Origin: a virus
Direction: 5' to 3' (one strand)
Length of the DNA: 25,833 nucleotides
Virus record (IMG/VR): IMGVR_UViG_3300048642_000020
Coordinates: 1-25,833 of that record
Shown here: one piece after another, positions 1 to 7,350 of the stretch
Layout: each line of letters starts with the position of its first letter
How positions within the stretch are numbered: position 1 is the first letter of the stretch
Translations under genes and position numbers: made by a program
The notes under the pieces: model-generated
What the model saw: only the letters and a program-made list of their open reading frames with translations
Databases searched by the model: none
What the model was told of the DNA's origin: nothing

Positions 1-1
1 C

Positions 2-298
2 ACCTTCGACAAGATCGCCCATGCAACCCTGAACTACATCGCCATGAGCGGTCTGGCTGGCGACTTCCTGGACGTCACCTCCTCGGTTACCGGGGTGGGT
101 GAATCTACCGGTGGTCGTGCAGGCCAGGGTCAGAGCTTCCTGGGCAACGTGGTGGCACCCGCCGCCGGGCTGCTGGAGGATACCTACAAGGGTATCCAGA
201 ACACCAAGGATGGCACTGACCCCAAGCAGCTGCTGCGAAGCATGCCCTTCTCTCGCGTGCCCTACCTGATCCCCGCGATCCAGGCACTGGGTGGTTGA
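2..298 (+). CDS. C-terminus of a large virion protein (partial, probably ejected internal protein)
   Basis: The reading frame is open from base 2 and ends at TGA 296-298, giving the last 98 residues of a protein whose start lies outside the window. The segment is rich in Gly, Ala and hydrophobic residues and ends in a Pro/Leu-rich tail (LLRSMPFSRVPYLIPAIQAL). Nothing catalytic is visible. In T7-like genomes the gene just before the tail fibre is the large internal virion/ejection protein (gp16 position), and the tail-fibre adaptor follows here at 370, so position supports that role. An internal ATG at 44 could be read as a start but has no good ribosome site, and the frame continues upstream, so a truncated gene is preferred. 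The family assignment is inferred from context. Confidence 0.6.
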   Translation, partial: TFDKIAHATLNYIAMSGLAGDFLDVTSSVTGVGESTGGRAGQGQSFLGNVVAPAAGLLEDTYKGIQNTKDGTDPKQLLRSMPFSRVPYLIPAIQALGG

Positions 299-301
299 TT
301 C

Positions 302-317
302 GGTACCGCATAAGAAC
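302..317 (+). promoter_or_regulatory. Candidate phage RNA polymerase promoter, copy 1 (phi17 position)
   Basis: The 16-base element GGTACCGCATAAGAAC occurs exactly twice in the window, here and at 9513-9528, and 7 of the 11 bases upstream also match. This copy starts just after the stop of the virion protein and lies 52 bases before the tail-fibre adaptor gene, where T7 places promoter phi17. It is not a sigma70 promoter. It loosely resembles SP6-type single-subunit polymerase promoters (GGT, then C.C, then AGAA). Function is inferred from position and repetition. Confidence 0.45.
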
Positions 318-323
318 GAAAGC

Positions 324-352
324 GCCGGGCTCCGCAAGGGGTCCGGCCTTTT
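324..352 (+). terminator. Rho-independent-terminator-like hairpin
   Basis: A 10-bp stem (324-333 with 338-347, two G-U pairs) closes on a GCAA tetraloop and is followed by CTTTTG. It has the form of an intrinsic terminator and lies between the virion protein gene and the tail cluster. It also sits only 6 bases after the candidate promoter at 302-317, so it may instead be a 5' stabilising hairpin on transcripts that start there. Confidence 0.65.
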
Positions 353-369
353 GTCGTTTGGAGAACACA

Positions 370-780
370 ATGGTCCCTGCATACGGCGACAGCTACACCG
401 TCTGGTGCCAGCCTACCCCGGGCACGACGCTGTGGCCCTTCCAGTTCAAGGATGGCTACATCGACCGCAAGTACGTCAGGATGCGATACAAGGCATTCGA
501 CGGCAAGTGGTACCCGCTGCTGGTCACCCCCAACTCGTTCGCTGATGACTACACCCTGAAGGTCACCCCTGCGCTCCCGCCGTGTGAAATGGTGGAGATT
601 TACCGGGACACCCCGAAGGATGCACCCATCGTCCTCTACGGCTACGGCGGTTCGCTGCTGGCCGATGAGTCTCGCAACGCGGCGGCGCGGCAGTCCATGC
701 ACGCTGTCATCGAACTCAAGGAGGCGATCAACCGTACCGACCTTGAATGCAAGTGCGAGTGCGCGTTGTCACAGGCATGA
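370..780 (+). CDS. T7 gp17 N-terminal-like tail-fibre adaptor
   Basis: A 136-residue protein resembling the phage T7 tail-fibre N-terminal domain, which fixes fibres to the tail. Visible family features in order are a FxFKDGYIDRKYV strand near residues 20-32, a DGKWYPL turn, an EMVEIYRDTP strand near residue 75, and a final helix with Q-S-M-H-A near residue 110. It ends in a Cys-rich tail (ECKCEC). The length equals a single adaptor domain with no receptor-binding part, so it probably acts as a docking plate for the following fibre proteins. Start ATG 370 has TGGAG 6 bases upstream; the frame is open further upstream, but that would run through the hairpin at 324-352. It overlaps the next gene by ATGA. 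The family assignment is by motif pattern, not search. Confidence 0.7.
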   Translation: MVPAYGDSYTVWCQPTPGTTLWPFQFKDGYIDRKYVRMRYKAFDGKWYPLLVTPNSFADDYTLKVTPALPPCEMVEIYRDTPKDAPIVLYGYGGSLLADESRNAAARQSMHAVIELKEAINRTDLECKCECALSQA

Positions 781-2024
781 TCATCACCAACAAGCTCGTC
801 AAGATCCACTTCGAGGGGTTCCCTCCCGGGACCACGAAGTGGCCTCTTGGCACCTACATCCCCGAAGGCATTCTCGATCCATCCCACCTCCAGGTGCGGT
901 GGCGGACTGCCACGAACTATTGGTCCGCGTGGTTCCCCTCCCTCATCCAGTGGGACGAGGCCACGAAGACCGGCACCTGGGTACCCAACCCAGGCATCGT
1001 ACCCACCGAGGTTGAGATCCGTCGCGTCACGCCACGGTACTCCCTCTGGCGGGATCCGCAAGACCCAACCTCCCGTGTCTCCCAACCCCACCTCCAGTCC
1101 AATGCGGACCAGGGGCTGATGGTTGCCCTCGAATGGGCTGCCGACTACGGGGTCAACGGGCACGACACGATCATCCCAGGCGATGGCCCGGTCCTCACCG
1201 GCACCATGCACACCCAGAACCACTGGGGACCTGAGGCTGACTTCCACCAGAAGGTCTGGAACTTCCAGTTCACTGGCGGGTATCTCGACAAGACCCACGT
1301 GCGAGCCCAGGCCCGGGTCGATGGTGTTTGGCAGAGCCTTCCCATCGACTACGCTCCGCCGCCCGTGGCGTCCCCTTTCCGCATGCACGGAGAGTACCAG
1401 CTTTACCTCGACCTGTCAACCCTTGGCGGTGTCGTGGATGGGCTGATCATCTTCCGCCGCACCATTCGCGAGGTCCACGTCTCGTCCCCTGCGGACAAGG
1501 CCACGATCACCGCGACCAACATGACCCCATCTGCCAAGCACTCGTTCTTCGTGAGCGTGGAGCTGGGCGAGCTGATGAGTCGGATGGTGCCGGAGTGCGA
1601 GTGCGACCTGACCTACACGACGACGCTGCTACCGTTCTTTATCGAAGACAGGCTGGGCCGTAGTGCTGCGGAAATCACCGACGGCGGTACCCGCAACTTC
1701 CCGGTCGAGGAGTTTGCCCGTAGCCCTGCTGAACTGGCTGAGGGTGTTCTCCGTGACATCCTGATCCAGTACACGACCACTGAGCAGATGGCCCGTAACC
1801 CGGCCGCCCTGACCGCTGGCGTGATCGAGGAAACCCGCAAGGATATCTTCTACACGAACTGGCGAGACGTGGCACCGGACAAGACCCAACGCAACGCAGC
1901 AGTCCTGACAGCAGGCACGTTGGTCGTCACCATCGCGTACATCAACTACACCAACTGGCGAGACGTGGCACCCGATGTGATGACCCGTCAACCAGCATCA
2001 CTCCCAGGAGGTACCCTCACATGA
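777..2024 (+). CDS. Tail-fibre protein with two adaptor-like domains and C-terminal repeats
   Basis: A 415-residue protein coupled to the preceding gene by ATGA. Residues about 1-130 repeat the gp17-N-terminal pattern (FEGFPPG, ILDPSHLQV, PTEVEIRRVTP, NADQGLMVALEW). Residues about 155-270 repeat it again (FQFTGGYLDKTHV, LIIFRRT, then a helix ending SVELGEL). A short Cys motif (ECEC) then resembles the end of the previous protein. The C-terminal 130 residues are a series of degenerate units of the form RxxAxLxxGxL, two of which contain an identical TNWRDVAPD block 32 residues apart. No enzymatic motif is seen. It is most likely a branching adaptor that carries other receptor-binding proteins, a role inferred from domain duplication and from the next genes. 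Confidence 0.6.
   Translation: MIITNKLVKIHFEGFPPGTTKWPLGTYIPEGILDPSHLQVRWRTATNYWSAWFPSLIQWDEATKTGTWVPNPGIVPTEVEIRRVTPRYSLWRDPQDPTSRVSQPHLQSNADQGLMVALEWAADYGVNGHDTIIPGDGPVLTGTMHTQNHWGPEADFHQKVWNFQFTGGYLDKTHVRAQARVDGVWQSLPIDYAPPPVASPFRMHGEYQLYLDLSTLGGVVDGLIIFRRTIREVHVSSPADKATITATNMTPSAKHSFFVSVELGELMSRMVPECECDLTYTTTLLPFFIEDRLGRSAAEITDGGTRNFPVEEFARSPAELAEGVLRDILIQYTTTEQMARNPAALTAGVIEETRKDIFYTNWRDVAPDKTQRNAAVLTAGTLVVTIAYINYTNWRDVAPDVMTRQPASLPGGTLT
1851..1972 (+). repeat. In-frame tandem repeat in tail-fibre gene
   Basis: Bases 1851-1876 and 1947-1972 are identical except for one base, 96 bases apart. They encode the two copies of TNWRDVAPD. The third positions are conserved too, so the duplication is recent compared with the more divergent neighbouring units at 1714-1830. 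Confidence 0.85.
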
Positions 2025-2941
2025 CCGAGGTGGTAACCGGTATCCGTGGCGAATATATGTTCGTCCTCAACCAAGGCACGTCGGAGGAGAAGTCCACAGG
2101 CTGGATGAAGAACCTCATCACCGACAAGGGGATGGACAAGATCGGCACGTCCTCCATCAACGGAAGCATCTGGTACTGCGTCGTCGGTACCGGCACTGCC
2201 ACCCCGCAAGTGTCCGACACCGCCCTTCAGGCCAAGACCGGCCCTGCTGTGCAGGACACGTCCGAGGTGGTCAGCGGTACCGGTGCTCCGCTCTACAACG
2301 TGGTGATCAACAAGTCGTACCAGTTCCCGCAAGGGTCGGTGGTCGGCAACATCGCCGAGGTGGGTGTGTGCGGCGACTCGTCGGGCAACAACCTGTTCAG
2401 CCGGGCCCGAATCATCGACGGTGCCGGTACCCCGACCACCATCACGGTGACGAGTATCGACCAGCTGACGGTGTACTACCGCTTGACCTGTACCCAACCT
2501 TTGACCGACGTGTCTGGTTCGGTGACGGTCAGCGGTACGGCCTACCCGTACACATTCCGGCCTGCCCGGGCGGGCGATGGCCCGCAGCGTTGGGCTCAGT
2601 CCAGTCACGCTGCCGACATCAACACCTGCGAGATTTACGCGGCCAACGCGGCTCTCGGCCCGATCACCGGCTACCTGACTGGCACGGACTACGCTGGCTA
2701 CAGCACGGTGTCCTTCCCCGCCTACGTGCCTGGGTCGTTCTACCGCGATTCGGTCGTGGTGTTCAACCCGGACAAGGTGGTCACGGGCGGCATCGGCGGG
2801 CTGGGCTTCTTCTGCGGTCGCCCGTTCGGTGGAGGACAGGGCTGGCCCTGCGGACAGTTCAAGTTCGCGTCCCCTATCCCGAAGACCAACACCCAGCAGT
2901 TCACCATCACCATCCGGCACAGCTGGGTGCGGAGCCCATGA
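2021..2941 (+). CDS. Probable tail-fibre/receptor-binding protein
   Basis: A 306-residue protein beginning at ATG 2021, with a strong GGAGG 9 bases upstream and an ATGA overlap with the previous gene. It is rich in Gly, Thr, Ser and Val, with many short beta-type segments and few charges, typical of phage fibre or tip proteins. The early NLITDKGMDKIG segment recalls the 'N-L-I-T-D-x-G' motif near the start of many tail-fibre and tail-tip proteins. The C-terminal 60 residues have several Gly-Phe and Gly-Gly turns and end in a TITIRHSW strand. No catalytic residues are apparent. Position within the fibre cluster supports a receptor-binding part docked onto the preceding adaptor proteins; the exact family is unknown. 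Confidence 0.55.
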   Translation: MTEVVTGIRGEYMFVLNQGTSEEKSTGWMKNLITDKGMDKIGTSSINGSIWYCVVGTGTATPQVSDTALQAKTGPAVQDTSEVVSGTGAPLYNVVINKSYQFPQGSVVGNIAEVGVCGDSSGNNLFSRARIIDGAGTPTTITVTSIDQLTVYYRLTCTQPLTDVSGSVTVSGTAYPYTFRPARAGDGPQRWAQSSHAADINTCEIYAANAALGPITGYLTGTDYAGYSTVSFPAYVPGSFYRDSVVVFNPDKVVTGGIGGLGFFCGRPFGGGQGWPCGQFKFASPIPKTNTQQFTITIRHSWVRSP

Positions 2942-3510
2942 TCCCGCTGTGGACGCCTCGGCCCATCGGGGCTGTCTTCCTGCCGCCGTACGACGAACCG
3001 TACGATCCGGCAGTGGAGGCGGTCCTCGGTGGCCGGAACATCGGTGACCCTGGTATCGGGCGTACCAGTCAACGCTGGACGGCAGCCATCGAGGGCAGCA
3101 ACATCATCGTTGCCGACGAGCAGGGTGTGATCCGCTGGACCACTCCGGCACCCGGCGCTCAAACGGTGAGCCTCGCTTTCGATGCCAACATGGCGGTGGT
3201 TCTCGCCTGGACCACCGCCACCGCTGGCATCCTCTACTACTACGACTCTCGTATCGAGCGACACACCACCATGACCATCCCTGGCGCTACCAGCGTCAGG
3301 GTTGGGGTGGATGATCCTCGCTTGGTCAACGAGGGCAACTCCGACGTGCTGTTCTTCTACACGCACTCGGCCATGCTGCATTGTCGCGTACAGCGTGAGC
3401 GCTATGAGGTCGACCACATCGTGGGCCCATCTGGCGATCAGCTGCTTGTCCGCGCCGCGTGGCACTCGCAATACCGCTTCCAGGTTCGCCTGGAGAAACC
3501 TCAGGATTAA
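2938..3510 (+). CDS. Putative tail-associated protein, beta-rich
   Basis: A 190-residue protein coupled to the previous gene by ATGA (GGAG just upstream). The first 35 residues are Pro-rich and look flexible. The rest alternates short beta strands and turns in a propeller- or sandwich-like pattern (for example WTAAIEGSNIIVADEQGVIRW, two similar halves ending in aromatic strands such as ILYYYDSRIERH and VLFFYTHSAMLHC). No enzyme motif is recognised. It is the last gene of the fibre cluster and immediately precedes the holin, so a tail structural part is likely, but I do not recognise the family. Confidence 0.45.
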   Translation: MIPLWTPRPIGAVFLPPYDEPYDPAVEAVLGGRNIGDPGIGRTSQRWTAAIEGSNIIVADEQGVIRWTTPAPGAQTVSLAFDANMAVVLAWTTATAGILYYYDSRIERHTTMTIPGATSVRVGVDDPRLVNEGNSDVLFFYTHSAMLHCRVQRERYEVDHIVGPSGDQLLVRAAWHSQYRFQVRLEKPQD

Positions 3511-3511
3511 C

Positions 3512-3706
3512 ATGGACGACACCAAGGCCGAATTGGCAAAGATGGCCCCGCCGACCTCGGTCTTGGGCCTGCACTTCGCGGGCATCCCGCTGAACGACTG
3601 GGTGAGCATCCTCACCATCATCTACCTCCTGCTCGCTATCCTGGACAAGCTGTTCCCGGAAGTGCGTGCGGGTCTGAGCCAGTGGCTGAAAGGACTCATG
3701 CGATGA
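3512..3706 (+). CDS. Type II holin, T7 gp17.5-like
   Basis: A 64-residue protein with a short polar N-terminus (AKMAPPTSVLG), an amphipathic segment ending in LNDW, one hydrophobic helix (about residues 31-50, VSILTIIYLLLAILDKLF) and a charged tail. This matches the plan of the T7 gp17.5 holin, including the APxxxxG start, the L-N-(D/E)-W motif and the K after the helix. Holins form inner-membrane lesions that time lysis. The gene order (tail fibre, this gene, small terminase, large terminase) is also that of T7 17-17.5-18-19, which supports the call. Start ATG 3512 has AGGA 6 bases upstream and lies 1 base after the previous stop. Confidence 0.8.
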   Translation: MDDTKAELAKMAPPTSVLGLHFAGIPLNDWVSILTIIYLLLAILDKLFPEVRAGLSQWLKGLMR

Positions 3707-4053
3707 GCAAGGCTACCGAAGAAGACCTGGGTGGGCTGCATGGCGAGATCGCCCGTGGCCTGACCACGGTCATTCGCGACGGCGAAACCATCGGCCTCGC
3801 TGAGGACGGTGTGACCCCGCTGAAGCGGACGGCCAGTGCCGCCTTCTTCATGGCGGGCATCACCTTCCTGAAGAACAACAACATCACGGCCAGCGCCTCG
3901 AAGAACGAAGCCCTGACCGACCTTCAAGCTGCCATGGCCGCCAAGCGCCTGCGCCGCAAGCAGACCGTCTCTGGCATCGAGGACGCTGTCCAACAGGCCC
4001 AGGACAAGCTGGACCACATGATGGGCGTCAACGCTGACGGTCTCATGCAATGA
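3703..4053 (+). CDS. Terminase small subunit, T7 gp18-like
   Basis: A 116-residue mostly helical protein between the holin and the large terminase, overlapping each by ATGA. The N-terminus (KATEEDLGGLHGEIARGLT) has the pattern of T7 gp18-type small terminases, in which an opening helix carries L-x-x-L-H. The middle is Ala-rich and contains KNNNITAS, a loop seen before the second helix in this family, and the C-terminus is a charged coiled helix. The small subunit binds DNA and regulates the packaging ATPase. It is somewhat longer than T7 gp18 (89 residues). The internal ATG choice is set by the overlap and by AGGA upstream. Confidence 0.8.
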   Translation: MSKATEEDLGGLHGEIARGLTTVIRDGETIGLAEDGVTPLKRTASAAFFMAGITFLKNNNITASASKNEALTDLQAAMAAKRLRRKQTVSGIEDAVQQAQDKLDHMMGVNADGLMQ

Positions 4054-5825
4054 GTCAGCGCGAATCCCCTGAGCTGGCAAAGCTCCGGTGGGAGCGTCTG
4101 GAACTGCTGCAAGCTGAGTACCCCTCCTTCATCCCCTTCCTCGAAGATGGGATGATCGAGCTGGGCTTCTCGGCCACGCAGATCCAGAAGGAGATCGGAG
4201 CATGGCTTGAGCACGGCCCGCAGTACCTCATGGTTGAGGCGCAGCGTGGGCAGGCCAAGACCACGGTTGCCGCACTGTACGCAGTGTGGTGCCTGATCCA
4301 TTCCCCTGCCCACCGCATCCTGATCATTTCCGCTGGCGGCACGCAGGCCACCGAGATCGCGACCCTGGTCGTCCGTCTGATCACGACGATGGACATCCTG
4401 GAGTGCATGGTGCCGGACAAGATGGCAGGCGACCGCTCGTCGGTCGAAGCCTTCGACATCCACCACAGCCTCAAGGGCCTCGACAAGTCGCCCTCCGTGG
4501 CCTGCGTCGGTATCGACTCCAACCTCCAGGGTAAGCGAGCCGACCTGCTGATCGCCGACGACGTGGAGTCCGGGAAGAACGCAGCCACACCCATGCAACG
4601 GGCCAAGCTGCTGCACATCACCAAGGACTTCACCTCCATCAACTCGACGGGTCGGATCATCTGGCTGGGAACGCCCCAGACTCTTGACTCTATCTACAAC
4701 AGCCTCCCAGGTCGCGGTGTCCACATCCGCATCTGGCCGGGCCGTTACCCGACTCCTGAACAGCGCAAGTTCTACGGTAGCCATCTGGCCCCGACCATCG
4801 CTGCACGTCTCGACGCTCGTCCCGAACTGGGCACTGGTGGCGGGCTGCTGGGCGACCAGGGTCAGCCAATGGACCCGGTGATTCTGGACGAGCACAAGCT
4901 GCAAGCCAAGGAACTGGACCAGGGCACTGCCTACTTCCAGCTCCAGCACATGCTGAACACCTCGCTGAGCGATGCCCTCCGGTATCCGCTGAAGCCAGAG
5001 CTGCTCATCGTGATGCGCCCCTCCGGGGATCGCTGGCCGCTGCAAGTCGTCCGTGGCATGACCGAGGACAAGCTGCGACACGCCCAGTCCGCGGGCTTCG
5101 CCTTCAAGCTGACGATGCCCCACGAGGTATCGACGGAGACGGCCAAGCCCGAGCACGTCGTCATGTACATCGACCCCGCCGCTGGTGGCGCGAATGGTGA
5201 CGAGACGGCGTGGGCCATCGGTGGCATGCTCAACGGCACGTTGTTCGTGCTGTCCGTGGGCGGCATCGCTGGTGGCTACACGCCCGACAAGCTGAACTTC
5301 CTGGCCCTCAAGGCCAAGGAGTACAAGGTCGACATCGTCAAGATCGAGAAGAACATGGGCTTCGGCGCGTTCCGCGAAGTCCTGTCACCGGTGCTCCGCA
5401 AGGAGTGGCCGACTTGCCAGATCGACGATGACATGGTGTCCGGTCAGAAGGAAGCCCGCATCATCGCCACGCTCGCACCCATGATGGGTCGCGGGGCCAT
5501 CGTGTTCCACGAGGACATCGTGCGCGAGGATGAGCACTACTGCCAGTCCTACGTCGCTGCCGCCCAGCAGTCGTACTCGCTGTTCTATCAACTCGCCAAG
5601 CTGACCAACCAGCGCAACGCCCTCGTCCATGACGACCGGGCCGATGCACTGGAAGGGCTCGCCCGGCATTTCCAAGAAGCCATGTCCCGTGACTCCGACA
5701 AGCAGCTGAAGGCTGCCAAGGATCGGGCGTGGAAGGAACTGACCAAGGATCCCCTGGGTCACAATCGGTACAAGACCCCCGGCCAAGTGAGCCAGGGTAA
5801 CTCAATGCTGCGACGCCGTCGCTGA
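4050..5825 (+). CDS. Terminase large subunit, T7 gp19-like
   Basis: At 591 residues it is close to T7 gp19 (586). The ATPase domain has a Walker A at residues 64-71 (AQRGQAKT), a Walker B with LLIAD-D near 166-171 followed by the likely catalytic Glu 173, and a coupling motif around WLGTPQT. The C-terminal RNase H-like nuclease has its first acidic residue in MYIDPAAGG (Asp 375) and later acidic residues in HDDRADALEG (Asp 528/529 and 532). It packages concatemeric DNA into the prohead and cuts at the terminal repeat. The small subunit is translationally coupled upstream. The type implies a T7-like genome with direct terminal repeats, which bears on the non-coding region near 9213-10752. Confidence 0.95.
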   Translation: MSQRESPELAKLRWERLELLQAEYPSFIPFLEDGMIELGFSATQIQKEIGAWLEHGPQYLMVEAQRGQAKTTVAALYAVWCLIHSPAHRILIISAGGTQATEIATLVVRLITTMDILECMVPDKMAGDRSSVEAFDIHHSLKGLDKSPSVACVGIDSNLQGKRADLLIADDVESGKNAATPMQRAKLLHITKDFTSINSTGRIIWLGTPQTLDSIYNSLPGRGVHIRIWPGRYPTPEQRKFYGSHLAPTIAARLDARPELGTGGGLLGDQGQPMDPVILDEHKLQAKELDQGTAYFQLQHMLNTSLSDALRYPLKPELLIVMRPSGDRWPLQVVRGMTEDKLRHAQSAGFAFKLTMPHEVSTETAKPEHVVMYIDPAAGGANGDETAWAIGGMLNGTLFVLSVGGIAGGYTPDKLNFLALKAKEYKVDIVKIEKNMGFGAFREVLSPVLRKEWPTCQIDDDMVSGQKEARIIATLAPMMGRGAIVFHEDIVREDEHYCQSYVAAAQQSYSLFYQLAKLTNQRNALVHDDRADALEGLARHFQEAMSRDSDKQLKAAKDRAWKELTKDPLGHNRYKTPGQVSQGNSMLRRRR

Positions 5826-5835
5826 AAGGAACCAC

Positions 5836-6321
5836 ATGCGTTACGATGCTCTCCCGTCCCCCGGCCCGATCACCTCCGGCCTGCAACTGCGCAACCTCGC
5901 CGCGATGATGATCTCGCAGGTCCAGATCGGCGCCCAGTCCACCCCGGACAAGAAGTCGCCCCGCGCCAAGCAGCTGCAAGCGTTCTTCACCGCCTGCGCC
6001 GCTGCCCTGACCCCGCTGGTCCGCGCCGTCACCCTGTCGGTCGTGACCCGCAAGCTGTCGACCTCCGACAACACCACGGTCGAGATCGCCCTGTCGGGCG
6101 AGGCCAAGGGTGGCGTGAAGTCGGCCTTCGCCTTCGGCGGTGCCCCGGCCCGCACGGTCAAGTCCATCGCCATCGTCGGCAACGTCCTGAAGGTCACCGC
6201 CTCCGGCGCCCTGACGGCCGGTACCCACACCATCGCCTACACCCAGCCCGCTGCGGCTGACCGTGTCCGCGACTCCGAAGGCAACGAGCTGGCGTCCTTC
6301 ACCGCCGCTGCCATCGCGTAA
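5836..6321 (+). CDS. Putative virion protein with Ig-like (SwmB-type) domain
   Basis: A 161-residue protein with start ATG 5836 and AAGGA upstream. Residues 1-60 are polar and helical. Residues about 65-161 form a beta-domain with the pattern seen in SwmB/bacterial Ig-like repeats: a TVxIxL strand, a TVKSIxxxGNxLxVTxSGxL hairpin, TxxIxYTxP, then D-x-x-GN-x-x-xSF near the end. Such domains decorate capsids or tails and bind surface glycans. Very strong codon bias (nearly all third positions G or C) suggests high expression, as for an abundant structural protein. Location between terminase and endolysin is unusual for a capsid gene. Whether it is a head decoration or tail part cannot be decided here. 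Confidence 0.5.
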   Translation: MRYDALPSPGPITSGLQLRNLAAMMISQVQIGAQSTPDKKSPRAKQLQAFFTACAAALTPLVRAVTLSVVTRKLSTSDNTTVEIALSGEAKGGVKSAFAFGGAPARTVKSIAIVGNVLKVTASGALTAGTHTIAYTQPAAADRVRDSEGNELASFTAAAIA

Positions 6322-6791
6322 TGGCTGGGCCCGTCCTCAAGCGGGCCGCTGCTGTCCTCGCTCTCTCGGCTGCCGGGCTCCTCGCCACGGCTACCCGTGA
6401 GGGCGGCTTCATCAAGACCGCCTACCCTGACCCTGTCGGGATCTGGACCATCTGCGCTGGACACGTGCAGGGAGTCAAGAAGGGCGACACCGCCACGCAG
6501 TCCACCTGCGAGCGGCTGCTGAACGAGGACACGGCCATTGCCCAATCCGCCGTCCGCCGTCTCGTCAAGGTCCCGCTCACGCAGACCCAGTACGATGAGC
6601 TGGTGGACTTCACGTTCAACGTTGGGCAGGGTGCCTTCGCTGGCTCTACCCTGCTCAAGAAGATCAACGCAGGCGACTGCTACGGCGCCGGTGCCGAGTT
6701 CCCCAAGTGGCGCTATGCCAAGGGCGTGGAACTCCGTGGCCTCGCCATTCGCCGCGAAGCCAACCGCAAGGGCTGGGAGTCTGGATGCTGA
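6321..6791 (+). CDS. Endolysin, GH24 lysozyme with SAR-type N-terminus
   Basis: A 156-residue muramidase. The triad is visible as Glu 27 (TREGGF), Asp 37 (AYPDPVG) and Thr 43 (IWTICAGH), then the family motif DELVDFTFNVGQGAF near residue 95. One extra residue separates Glu and Asp compared with T4 lysozyme. Residues 8-25 (RAAAVLALSAAGLLATAT) form a weakly hydrophobic Ala/Gly-rich segment typical of a signal-anchor-release helix, so export is probably Sec-dependent and activation follows membrane depolarisation. Four Cys residues could form regulatory disulphides. Start ATG overlaps the previous stop by one base (TAATG). It fits the lysis cassette with the holin upstream and spanins downstream. 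Confidence 0.9.
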   Translation: MAGPVLKRAAAVLALSAAGLLATATREGGFIKTAYPDPVGIWTICAGHVQGVKKGDTATQSTCERLLNEDTAIAQSAVRRLVKVPLTQTQYDELVDFTFNVGQGAFAGSTLLKKINAGDCYGAGAEFPKWRYAKGVELRGLAIRREANRKGWESGC

Positions 6792-7081
6792 CCAACCACA
6801 TGCTGCGCAAATGGTTCCACGAGTTCAACCGTGAAATCTTCGGCGGCACCGTGGGGTATCGTCCTTGTGTCGTGGGCTACACCGGCCCCGACTACGAGGG
6901 CTGGTGCTGGGGCCATGGTGTCCTGATCTCCGACCGCCTGTCGGTCAACCTCGCCCGAGCGGCGCTGGCTCACGAAATGATCCACCTCTGGCAAGACCAG
7001 CACGGCCTGCCCATGGATCACGGCGAGAGCTTCGAGAACTGGAGGAAGCCATGCTTCGACTACAACGGCTTGGAGGTCTGA
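6785..7081 (+). CDS. Small HExxH metallopeptidase-like protein
   Basis: A 98-residue protein with a zincin motif, HEMIH (His 63, Glu 64, His 67), followed by His 73 and His 79, either of which could be a third zinc ligand. The overall plan (helix, GYTG..YEGWCWGHG strand, then the HExxH helix) recalls a minimal SprT-like peptidase core. There is no signal peptide, so it should be cytoplasmic. It overlaps the end of the endolysin by 7 bases and is overlapped by the Rz gene, so it is embedded in the lysis operon. A substrate is not predictable. The zinc motif is clear; the SprT relationship is tentative. Confidence 0.6.
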   Translation: MLTNHMLRKWFHEFNREIFGGTVGYRPCVVGYTGPDYEGWCWGHGVLISDRLSVNLARAALAHEMIHLWQDQHGLPMDHGESFENWRKPCFDYNGLEV

Positions 7082-7350
7082 TCCTCGCCGTGGCGCTGCT
7101 GGCCGGGACCGGCTGGTACATCCGTTCGCTACACGCCCGAGTGGCCGTGGCTGAGCAAGCCGCCAAAACGGCCCAGGACGCTCTGAAAAAGCGTGCCGCC
7201 ACTTCCGCCCGTCGGGAGCGAGATCGTGCAGCCAGCGCCCGCGCAGCGGCCTCGGCGGCCCTGTCTCTCCAGAATGCCCTGACGGCCCAGCCGGAATGGC
7301 GTGATCAACCCGTCCCCGAGGAGGTGCAACGTGCGCTGGCTCAAGACTGA
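7051..7350 (+). CDS. Rz-like inner-membrane spanin
   Basis: A 99-residue protein that begins within the preceding gene and has a strong GGAGG 5 bases before ATG 7051. An N-terminal transmembrane helix (about residues 7-24) is followed by an Ala/Arg/Glu-rich coiled coil (about 28-78) and a C-terminal WRDQPVPEEVQRAL segment, the hallmark end of Rz proteins. Spanins fuse the inner and outer membranes in the final step of Gram-negative lysis. The partner Rz1 gene starts inside this one at 7331 in another frame, the usual arrangement. T7 keeps its Rz gene (18.5) between 18 and 19, so the placement after the endolysin differs from T7 and is closer to phiKMV-type cassettes. Confidence 0.85.
   Translation: MLRLQRLGGLILAVALLAGTGWYIRSLHARVAVAEQAAKTAQDALKKRAATSARRERDRAASARAAASAALSLQNALTAQPEWRDQPVPEEVQRALAQD

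Noticed and set aside
3924-5156. 410-codon minus-strand frame opposite the terminases
   Set aside because: Antisense shadow of the terminase genes, whose ATPase and nuclease motifs are intact.
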